From Brachionus manjavacas (taxonomy: Eukaryota > Rotifera > Eurotatoria > Ploima > Brachionidae): DNA of 64,000 bases. The stretch covers positions 2,666,001 to 2,730,000 of the forward strand of contig JAHQIY010000013.1 in NCBI GenBank assembly GCA_019054805.1, read 5' to 3'. The notes beneath the pieces are model-generated. The model had not been told where the DNA came from and searched no databases. It worked only from the letters and a program-made list of their open reading frames with translations. The stretch's first letter is position 1. Each line of letters opens with the position of its first letter. Shown one piece after another: positions 46,000 to 55,735 of the stretch. The position numbers and the translations under genes were made by a program.

Positions 46000-46500
46000 T
46001 TTAAATTGGCACCAGCGTGAGCCGTTTTAGCCAAAGTCTAAAGAAATTAACAAAAAGTCTAAGAACAAAAAGAATAAAATAAAAAAAAAGTAGAAGTTAA
46101 GTTATTTAGTATGAGTTAAAAAATCTGCATAAAAAAGTTTTATATTTTTCCGGTGCATTTTCACCACTGGAAATGTACTCATCCATTAAATTGCTTATAA
46201 GAGGGTTGTTGTTTATGATGCAATTGTTGAGGTATGATTTGTTTAAATCTTGAAATCTTGTTTGAATAGTACAAAAACCCGAAATTTCTTGTAATTTGTT
46301 CATTTTCTCATCGTATTTTTGTTTGTAAATAACACGAATTGCTGTATTTTGAATTGCTTGAAGTTTTTTGATTCTTGTCTTTGATAACTACTTCGATCTA
46401 TCATGGAATATTCATTATTTATACTCTTAAGGCTATCAAAGACAAGAATGAAATAAAATTTTCTTCCACTTTTTATATTGAGTAATTTCAACATTTGTAA
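46000..46500 (-). mobile_element. LINE C-terminal fragment, family B-like
   Basis: The - strand reads KKLQAIQNTAIRVIYKQKYD then MNKLQEISGFCTIQTRF and NNPLISNLMDEYISSG...YKTFLCRFFN. This matches the end of the 12100-14756 element (NPLINDLINEYKLFK...FYTFLGN). The region beyond 46380 is an inverted or rearranged piece. Confidence 0.6.
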
Positions 46501-49138
46501 ATATAATCAAAAATTAAATAGTGTCAATTATATATAATAAGTGTTCTTTTATTTAATTAAGTGTTAATCTTTATTTTTGTGGATTATTTTAAAAATTGTG
46601 TACATTTATTTAATAATGGATATGTTTTTCGTTAGTAGCTAATTTATTTTTAAAGTAGCTAAATAAAAATATTTTTTAGTAGATAATTATTATAGTAGCT
46701 AAAATATTTTTTTAGTAGATAAATAAATTTACTAATAGATAATTAAATTAATAGATAATTCGTAAAGTAGCTAAAAAAAAAATTAACACCTCATAACATA
46801 TTGACATTTTTTTTTGAGTTCTTAATTATTCTTTGATGTAATTGACATATGAATTTTTACAAATTGGCACCTCTTAAAGAAATCCAACTAATTAATGACC
46901 AGTTTTAGAATAAAAACTCAGTCTTTTTCAAACTTTTTCAAACTTTTATACAACATATCATAAAAAATTGCATTATGTCGGAAGAAACATCTAGCTCAAC
47001 TTCTATCTTAGCTTTACATCAAGCTCAGTCAAATATTGATGACACAGATAACGATGCAAGTTTGATTGAAGAAGCAGTTATTCATAAAAAAAAGGCAAAA
47101 ATTTGAGTTATGAAGATTTTGCTGTATATTTATCGTATCAAAAATGTGTTCAAGACTTACAAAGTGGAAAAATGATCGATGATGTACCATTAAGGGATAA
47201 AATCCTAGCTGATATTTCAAGTATTCAATCTGTGGTAATATATATATATAAATAAATAAATAAATAATTATAAAAAATTGTGGTATTCTATTAAAAAATT
47301 GTGTAACCGATTTGCCTTTGGAGAAGGTTTGTAGTTTGTAGTTTGTTTTTGAAAATCAAACTAGGTAACTAGTTTGATTTTCAAAAAATAGAGAAAAATT
47401 CGAACTAAATGATATATTTAAACTTTTAATAATATTTTCGCTTTGCAAAATAAATGGGGTTCAGAAAATTAAAAAAATTGGGAGTCAATAATTTAGCAGA
47501 ACCCGATATTTTTTATTTTATATAAATCGAATTTATTGTATATAATAAATATTCTCATTAATTTATTACTTTTTTTTAATCACCACAAAATTATTGTGTT
47601 TTGTAAGTCATTTGTGTTGAAAAGATTCTGGGTAACAGTTTTTTAATTGTGGGTGACAGTTTTTTGTTTGTGGTAAATCAATTATCTCTTTTCTATATTC
47701 TAAATTTTGTGATTTTTAATTCGAGTGCATGATAGCAGACTTTGCATTTAAAAAATTTTCTTTTATCTATTACGAACTTTTTATTTAAATGTGGTAATTC
47801 AAGCAAGTGGTTGAAAGGAAGGACTAAGTTCCTCTCCAAACAACCTGGTATTCCATCCCAAACTATATTTCTATTGACAAAATTTGTGGTAGTTTTGATT
47901 GACTTAAAACTAATAAAAAATTGTAAAACTAATAACAAATTAAAATAAAATAAAATATTTTTACTTTTTTTTCTTCTAAAAAATGAAACATTCTACAGAT
48001 TTGATTTTTTAATTAATTAAAAAAATAGTTAGGCATTGAACTCAGTAGATAAAAATTTTCAACCTAAGGGTTGTTCTACTCAAAGCATTATAAAGTTTTA
48101 TCATTATAATTAAAAAATAGAAGAAGAAAAATAATTTATTTGAAAATTTTTTTATTAATTTGTTTATCTGCTTCGAGCTGATTCTTCTTGGCAAATTGAA
48201 GTTGATGATCAAATGTAAATTTCAAATCAAAATTTTTAGTTTTTGATTTAAAAAAAAGGTTAACTTTATTTAACATTAAATGTTTAATCTTTAATTAGGT
48301 AGAAATTTATTTGAATTTTTTTCTAAAGTAAAACAAAATCTTAATCAAAATTTTGAAATTTTGCAATAAAAAATTTAACTCTGTTTTGCTGTAATATATT
48401 TAAATTACTATTAAAATCCTAATATTTAGCAGGACCCAAAATATCTGACCAAAAAAAAATCATAAAAGTTTAAACTTTAAATTGATTCATAAAATTAGAA
48501 TCTTTTCGAAATTCTTGGGATGCCCCTTTTTAGTTTTATTAATAAATTGATCATTCTTTAATAGTGACTGCAAGGCTATACACTCAAACTTTTTCAAATC
48601 GATTCTATAATTTATATATTCATACATTCTCTTACCAATTCGTGAAAAATTATCCCAATGCGCCATGGATTAAGCTAGAAGTTAGCTCTTTGCTTCTTAA
48701 AAGCATTCTATATATGCTAAAATCTTTAATTAGAAAAAAATTAATTTTTAAAAAAATCAAAAATTTCAAAAATAAGTTGTGATGCAATTCAAAATGAATA
48801 CTAGTTGCCACTTGCCATTATTTGTTAATTTTTTTTCTGTACCATTATTTTCAGAAATTCTGAGAAAAACTTCAACTAAATAATAAAATTCTTTTTTTTA
48901 AATAAAAATTCTTTTTTATTTTTTTAATTTTAAAATAAGTCTAAAAAATTTTGATTGCTTCAATTTATTTACAAATTTGAAAAAAATAAAACTAATTTAT
49001 TTTAGCCAATTCAGTCCAATTCAATTTTTAATTTAATTTTCAAATAAAATAAATAAACAAAATCCATTTTTAAATAATTGTATAAAACTTATTTGAGTCA
49101 TTCTACAGCATAATTTTTGTTAGAAAGTAAAAACTGGA
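46501..49138. other. Intergenic stretch between ELYS and PPME1
   Basis: At 46975-47220 the + strand has a short broken frame (MSEETSSSTSILALHQAQSN, shifting to YEDFAVYLSYQKCVQDLQSG...) of unknown origin. At 47346-47387 is a 19-bp perfect hairpin. At 48150-48190 is a LINE-tail-like TTATCTGCTTCGAGC. The rest is AT-rich. PPME1 3' flank at the right end. Confidence 0.4.
47346..47387. repeat. Perfect 19-bp hairpin with GTAA loop
   Basis: Arms TTTTTGAAAATCAAACTAG (47346-47364) and their exact reverse complement (47369-47387) are separated by GTAA. Not adjacent to any gene end that I can see. Confidence 0.9.
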
Positions 49139-52100
49139 TCAACATGTCAGTCTTGGTGGTTTGATCACTTCCAGAGCACCTGTAAGCTTGTGTCTAAGCA
49201 TAAAATTGGCCAGAGCATCGGCAACATCCTCAGGAGCATCTTCATGGACTGCGTGGCCACAAAGCGGCAAAATTTGCATCTGAAATTTGCCTTGCATTTG
49301 ACCGACCATCAAGTCCTTGTCCAGTCTGTCCACCCCAGCCAGTAACAACAGCTTCGGAACATGAACATCCAAAAACATGCAGGACAAGCCCTTGAACCAA
49401 TCTTTCCAAAATTTTTCAGTTTTGGTCAAGTCAATTCTCCACTCGTATCGCTCGGGCTTAAAAAATCAAAGAGATTTTTTTTTTAATGAGAACAAAATAC
49501 AAGTCTTACGGACTCGGGCTTTGAAAACACATGAGCTTCAGACTCAGGCTGCTCGGCATTGTTCTCGCCATCCTCATCCTCTTCCAAAATTTCAGTATTC
49601 ATCACTTCATGGGACTGGCTACCTACGAGCACATCTGTCTGCGTGGGTTGTGATGCATTGTCCACTTTTTTCAGTTGGCCAACAATTGACACTCGCGCTG
49701 ACTCAGCATTCCTGATTGCACCTATGCGCACACTTCAATCATCAAACAGTGAGCAACTTAAGTAAAAATTTTAGACTCACTTGTATTCAATTGCTTGTTC
49801 GACTGAGCTGAAAAATTTTGGTCGGCCCTGGAGAAACGTTTGCATTCCGCTCAACGCCTCCATTGCGCTTCCTTCCACCACATCTATCACAACTAGAGCT
49901 GCCAAATTTTTGACATATTCCGAATGAGACACGTGCACAGCTAGAGCGCCACCCATTGAATGCCCGACCAGTATTATCGGCGGACAATCTTCCTTCCAAA
50001 TAGCCTCGATCACTTCTTTAACATCTCTTTAAATTAAAATTTACAGAACAGCTATGCCAAAAAAATTATTTATTTATTTATTTGTTTTCTGTACTGAGCT
50101 AGGGCTCCTTCAGAATAAATTAAAAAATTAAAATCAAAATAAAAAAAAAAAAATAAATAAAAATAAAGTAAATAAGCTAAAAAAATGAAAGTTTAGAAAA
50201 AAATTTATTTATTTATTTTTTATTATTTATTTGTATATCTGTATCGAGCTAAGGCTCCTTCAGATTAAAAAAAAAAAATAAAAAAAAGGGTCTACCCGGT
50301 TATGTGAACATTTGGTCACATAATATGTGAACAAAAATTGTTCACGGCTTAGGTGAACAAAATGTTCACCTAATTTTAACAAATTATTTTTGTTCACATA
50401 AACACTAATGTTCACTTAAACCTTGACTGTTCACATAAAAATTATCTTGTTCACCTAAACTAAATCATGTTCACTTAAACCTCGACTGTTCACATAAAAA
50501 TGCTCTTGTTCACCTAACATTCAATGCTAAAAAATTAAAAGAATAAAAAAATAAAAAATTTCATAAATATTTTTTTTATAAGTTTGTTAAAATTATTTTG
50601 AAACTTTTAATCATGTAAAAAGAAAAAGTAAGCGCTTACTTAAATTTAAGAACAAGTGATGAAATATTTAAGATAAATAAAAGTAGAAAAAATTTTCACT
50701 TAAACTATTTGCTTATTTGTATTTCAAAATGTCGAAAATTTTTGAATCGGAAGAGTATAAGTTATTTAAATTCACAAATACCAGAGTCCACGGTTGAAAA
50801 TGTAGAAAAAGTATTTAGTAACAAGCGTAATCCAGTGAAATGCTTGTTTTATGCGGTAAATATTTTGAAGGTGAACGTGGACTAAATTTACCCAAATCAA
50901 AAAGTCATTAAATATATTGACCATTAAAGAAAAAAGACTAAAATATTATTATTTACTTTACTAAACGAGCTTATTCATGATTAAAATTAATAAATTTTTT
51001 TTGTTCACGTATTCTCTTTCTGTTCACGTAAATTTTATGTTGTTCACCTAATATCAGTTCTGTTCACATAACTACCTGGTGTTCACCAAAAAGGTTAAAA
51101 AATCACTTTATGTGAACAAAAATAATTTGTTAAAATTAGGTGAACATTTTGTTCACCTAATTTAGCCGTGAACAATTTTTGTTCACATATTATGTGACCA
51201 AATGTTCACATAACCGGGTAGACCCAAAAAAAACCAAAATAAAATAAAGTTTAAAATAAGAAAAAAAATATATATAAAAAAAAATAAAAAAATAAAAAAA
51301 GTTAAAATAGAAAAAAATCAAAATTAGATATATTGATATAGAGAATAACAGGATACATATTTTTAAAAATATTCCAATTTGGCTTTTATTTAATATAAAT
51401 ACAAAATGATTTAACCAAGTTATCTTATTTTATTTTATTTCTTTTTTTTTTATCTGAAGGAGCGTATGCTCGAACAGAAAAACAAATAAATAATAATAAT
51501 AATAATAAGTTGTATTTATTTTAAAAATATTGAACTTATTTTGTGCCATAATGGAAAAAGAGACTCAGTCTCATGAAAGCGTTCTTATGAACCCGACTGA
51601 TGAGACTTTAGATGATGTTGAAAATATTTCAGGCAGAAATATTTTGATTTATAAAGATCTCAAGAAAAGAGGTACAAACATCGAGTTTGAATTCCAAAGT
51701 TTATATGAAAACAATGACGAATTTCTCATTAGAATTGCTGATGGAGATATTAAAGGCAAAAATATGCAATTCAAAAAACAAGACAAATCGATACTACTGC
51801 AGATATTTGTCTAAAGGTTGTAAAGCAGCCTTTTATCTACAAGCAACACAAAACTCAAAAAAAGACGTTATTTTTATTGTATTAACAAATGTACTCAAGA
51901 TTAATATAATATTTTTTTTTGTTTTAAAAAATAAAAATTTGTATTTCTTCTATTATAATAATTAGATTTTTGTTATTTTTTATTCAAAACTAATAAAACT
52001 GTCTAAATTCTAACATATTATTTTTTTTTACTTTTGTTATTTTTTTATTCGTGTTTTTTTTTTTTTTATTAAATTTGTGCTAATAAAATATTTAGGGTCT

Positions 52101-55100
52101 TAATTTAGAGAAATGTTAATTAGTTTTTATGTCAATTAAATTAAATATTTGTATTTTTAGATAAATAATTTTTGTAAATTAAAGCTATTAATAAGGATTT
52201 TGTCATTAAAAAAATAAAGACAATTAATTATTAAATAATTATCTTCCTATTTTGCGACTACATGGATAAATTCTTCGGTTAATGGTTGTTTTGATGGTCC
52301 ATTGTGGTTTTAAAGATTACATGTGCAAGCACGTCATGAGAATTACATATCGAGAAAGTTAATTTACAGAATTTCCAAAATAAGCCTGGAAAAAGGGACT
52401 TGGTCAAGTTGCGAGCATTGGCCGACCACGTAAAATGTCAAAAGCGCTGCAAAAATAAAAAGCTAAAACCTTTCTTTATTTAAAACCTTTTTTTATTTTC
52501 TTTCTGATAAATTGACAAAAATAAAAAAAATTATTCTTTATTATTTATTTAAATGACCATTATGAAAAATAAAAACCTTTAAAAAAAAGAAACGTGAAAA
52601 TTTGATTAATTTTTCTGAAATGACCGTGTCTTCTTTTTATTCTAAAAATTATTATGCTTAGGAGCAGATAAGATTTTCTGGTTCATAAATAAATTTGTTA
52701 CAGATGAAATACAATTTTATAGTTAGTCAAAATTTAAGTCTTGACTTTGACTCAAATATTTTTTAAAGCTTTTTGGTTTCTTTTTTAAGAGAAGTTGATT
52801 GATTTCGATCGAAATTTTCTTTCTTGTTCTTTTTTCTTAAAATTTAATTTTTATTCATTTCTGATAAAAGAATCTGTTTTAAAATAAATTTTTTTAAAAT
52901 TTTTTGTCTTTAATGTAACCTGAAACATTGACTGAATTTAATTATAAATCTGATTATTTAATAAAATAATAATAAAAATTATTTTGAATGCAAATGTTTC
53001 TTCAATATTTAAAATAATGTTTAGTTTCAATTTTTTTTGGATAAGATAAATTATATAAAAATTTAATTTGTTTATTGATTCAAATCAGACGGCAATTTTT
53101 GTGTGCTATAAAATAAAATAAAAAATTAAATTATGAAAGATTATAATAAGAAAAAGAATAAGTTCAAATTGGTTTATTTAAGTTTTTTTTTACAAACTAT
53201 TACAGAAAATAATAAAAAAACATCGGAAGATTATTTTAAATCATTAAAAGTCTAATTTTTAGTTACAAAAAGAATTATTTGGAGTGAATTTTCTGTTTAA
53301 CTTTAAAAAAAAAACATTAAAAACAATCAAGTGATTAGATCATTCCTAAAAAAATTTTTACATTTTTTTTTCTAACGAAAATCACCAAAATTTTTTATAA
53401 AAAAATCCATGATTTTCATTTTATTTTGTAAGAAAAAGAAAACATGAAAAATGTGATTTCCATGTGTAGTTCGAGGCTAAGCCTAAGATGGCTTAGCTGG
53501 TTTAATCAAGTTTTCACTTTTCTGTTTTTTTTTTAATTTTTTATTTATCATAATGGGCATAGTGCATCCACAGATATGGAGAAGCCTAAGAAAATATTAT
53601 CTTAACTCAATGTCACTGGATGACGTTCTTCTTCTAACAGAGAGCCTAAACACATTACAACAAGCAATTACTAAATGTGAGTATTATAGAACGCAGGAAA
53701 TAAAATTTAATCCATATAAAACTCAGTTCACTATATCTGGAAAGAAACCAAAAGTAATAGATACAAAACCGAAGATGTATTTCTATGAAATTAAATGTTT
53801 CAATAAAATAAAATATTTCGGAGTAATTCTCAATGACAAAAACAATAACAAAAACCAAATTGATACAAGAATTAAATCTGCCTTCAAATTATTCTAAACA
53901 TTAAAGAAAATGTGTTTATTAGACCTAAACTATCTATGGGTTTGAAAACTTTGTCTAAAGTAAAAGTCAAATAAAAAAAATGCAGACGACTGAGGCTATA
54001 ATGATTGAGAAAATACTTAGTCTTCCAAAGACATCAACATTGAAGGAACTCGAAAGAAACACACAAGACCAATTTAGCAAAAAATTTATTTTAAAAGAAT
54101 TGAATGAGCTCATGAAAGAAGATAAAAATGATGAAATGGATATTTCTCAGATAATAGAATTTAATCTGAGAGAATTAAGAAATAATAATCAGAATGGGAT
54201 AACTGACTCCATCATATAATGCTTATAGAATTAACCAAGTCTCACTAAAGGAAAAGAAAGAAAAACTATTACCTCTAGTGGAAATTCATCGATGAACTGG
54301 TGATCCTCCAAGGTTTCATTTGAATTCTTGCCTCCAAGATCGAAATAAACAAAAGAAAACCTGAATAATATTTACCTCAACTAGAAAAAAAAATTAAATT
54401 AACGTTATTTATAAAATTTACTTAAAATGGATTCAAACATTTGTCTTTAATTTCTTAAAACCTGTTTATCTTTTAACATCACCTCAAAGGCGTTCATTGA
54501 AATAAATAATAATAATAATTACTAGGACTCAAAATAGCATGACTGCTCACACAATCAACATTAAAAAAATATAAATAATTATTATAGAATTTTTTTAATT
54601 ATTTGATTATTTTTTCGATTTAATTTTTTTTTATTATTTACAATTGAAAAGAAAACGAAACTATTTGATGAATTCAAAAAAGTTCCTTAAGTCCCAAAAA
54701 AAAGAAAAGGTCATTTCAGAAAAATTAATAAAATTTTCACCTTTCTGTTTTTTTTTTTTTTAACTTTTTTATTTTTCTTTTTTTAACAAAATTTTTAAAT
54801 CAAATAATCAATTTCTGATATCATTTTTTTTGAATTAGAAGATCATTTAATCATTTGATCAAATTAATTTCTTTCAGTTTAAGGTATCAAAAATAATTAA
54901 ATATTTTTGGAAATCTTTATAAAATAAAAATTAATTATTAAATTTATCTAATCATACACATAGATGTGAAATTATTAAATCAATTATTAAATCAAGAGAC
55001 TTTATCTTTATTACCTTTTAACAAAATTTTTCTTTATTTTGTATTTTTTTGAATAAATAAATATTTGCTACAAAAATTAAAAAAAAAAAAAATTTAGTTT

Positions 55101-55541
55101 TTAATTTTTTTTAATTAAAACATAAATGTTGTTGGCACTACAGTCAAAAAAATTACATACTAACCTGGACATTGTATCTATCGAGAGATCGTCATCGTTT
55201 TCTGTATGAGTATCGCCATGTCCGCGTATGTCCAAGCTATAACACTGACACTCGACTTGTCCTGTCAGAGTTGCAGATAACAAGCTCCATGTTAGGCCAG
55301 AAAATCCTCCGCCATGCAAAAAAAACACCACTGGGCCACTGCTACCCTTGATGTAAACTCTGAACCTATTTTTTCCTTGATTAGTCTGCACATCCTCGGA
55401 ATGATCAAAATAGTTCGTCCATGGTACAGGCGTGTAATCTCGTTTGTTTTTGACTCTACGCGAGTGATCATGAGGTGCCCGCGGAGGCAGGCCTCCCATT
55501 CCCGGGCTACTTGTTATAACTTTTTTGTGCAAATGAGACAT
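49139..55541 (-). CDS. PPME1: Protein phosphatase methylesterase 1
   Basis: Exons are 55541-55165, 50026-49781, 49732-49510 and 49456-49139. All junctions are GT...AG with matching phases; the total is 1164 nt = 387 codons plus TGA, equal to the usual family length of about 386. PPME1 is an alpha/beta hydrolase that removes the C-terminal methyl ester from the PP2A catalytic subunit. Landmarks are RDYTPVPWTNYF, the oxyanion-hole HGGGFSGL, LDIRGHGDT, the nucleophile elbow GHSMGGALAVH (Ser), VIDVVEGSAMEAL, LQGRPKFF, the acid residue in AGVDRLDKDLMVGQMQG and the catalytic His in CGHAVHEDAP. The triad is complete, so the enzyme should be active. Exon 3 carries a variable acidic insert (EILEEDEDGENN). 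Intron 1 is 5.1 kb and full of transposons. The ATG lies about 195 bp after the stop of the nostrin-like gene on the same strand. Confidence 0.95.
50065..50212 (-). mobile_element. LINE 3' end in PPME1 intron 1
   Basis: In - strand sense: A-rich sequence, CTGAAGGAGC-CCTA-GCTCAG (hairpin 50095-50108) and an (AAATA)n tail. No coding part. Confidence 0.65.
50213..51345 (-). mobile_element. Second LINE 3' end, split by a foldback element
   Basis: An (AAATA)n tail and hairpin GGAGC-CTTA-GCTCG (50245-50258) are followed on the 5' side by A-rich 3' UTR. That UTR is interrupted at 50288-51225 by the GTTCAC foldback element and resumes at 51226-51345 with the same A-rich character. Confidence 0.5.
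50288..51225. mobile_element. 938-bp foldback/TIR element packed with GTTCAC motifs
   Basis: Ends GGGTCTACCCGGTTATGTGA and its complement. The arms 50288-50402 and 51107-51225 are identical over about 115 bp except for one 4-bp indel. About 24 copies of GTTCAC/GTGAAC lie within the arms and just inside them. A two-fold repeat of a roughly 55-bp unit (TGTTCACTTAAACCTYGACT...) occupies 50409-50519. The interior has no intact gene; one short frame (IPESTVENVEKVFSNKRNPV, about 50780-50840) may be a coding relic. It sits in an A-run, so the target duplication cannot be read. Family not recognised. Confidence 0.8.
51420..51512 (+). mobile_element. LINE 3' end
   Basis: CTGAAGGAGC-GTAT-GCTCG (hairpin 51459-51472), then CAGAAAAACAAATAAATAATAATAAT. 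Only the terminal part is present. Confidence 0.6.
51551..52462 (+). pseudogene. MULE-type transposase remnant, both ends present
   Basis: Start ATG at 51551 (MEKETQSHESVLMNPTDE). The N-terminal zinc-ligand region follows and changes frame near 51790 (YYCRYLSKGCKAAFYLQATQ). The catalytic part is lost. The C-terminal end reappears at 52300-52440: DYMCKHVMRITYRE is the CxH half of a SWIM zinc finger, and a tail SIGRPRKMSKALQK with stop follows. The order N-terminal finger - DDE - SWIM - RGRP tail is known for this MULE group. Lies in PPME1 intron 1. Confidence 0.6.
52463..53530. other. PPME1 intron 1, AT-rich part
   Basis: No feature recognised in about 1.1 kb. Confidence 0.4.
53530..54225 (+). 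mobile_element. LINE RT fragment of another clade
   Basis: Starts within the catalytic region (SLDDVLLLTESLNTLQQAIT corresponds to the family's 'ADDVLLL' block). It continues CEYYRTQEIKFNPYKTQFTI and IKYFGVILNDK...RIKSAFKLF, then after a stop MQTTEAIMIEKILSLPKTS. This resembles RTE- or R1/Proto2-like RTs rather than the NKKWGL families. The first catalytic-box residue A has become L-D-D with a preceding S. Dead copy. Confidence 0.6.
54226..55100. other. PPME1 intron 1, right part
   Basis: AT-rich down to the exon 1 donor at 55164. No gene or element recognised. Confidence 0.4.
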
Positions 55542-55735
55542 CTGACAAGCATTTAGTTGCAGGTGTGGACAAATTTTCATCAATGGTTTATCATGGCCAT
55601 TGACCATCAAATAAAATAAATTGGAAAAAACATTCAACTTTATTAATACTGTTCAAAAAATTAAAAAAAATCCTCTTTAGAGATATTGACAAAAATAAAT
55701 AAAAAATATAAAAAAAATTTTTTTTTCATTTTTTA
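55542..55735 (-). promoter_or_regulatory. Short nostrin-PPME1 intergenic region
   Basis: 194 bp between the nostrin TGA and the PPME1 ATG, both on the - strand. In that sense it holds a T-run ending TTTTTTGAACAG, an AATAAA (about 55650) and a second AG immediately before the PPME1 ATG (CTTGTCAG|ATG). This could hold a full 3' end plus promoter, or a polycistronic junction with a trans-splice acceptor. Confidence 0.45.

Noticed and set aside
55101-55637. PPME1 start upstream of 55541
   Set aside because: The extra residues up to 55637 do not look like the family; the ATG at 55541 gives the usual protein length and follows an AG.
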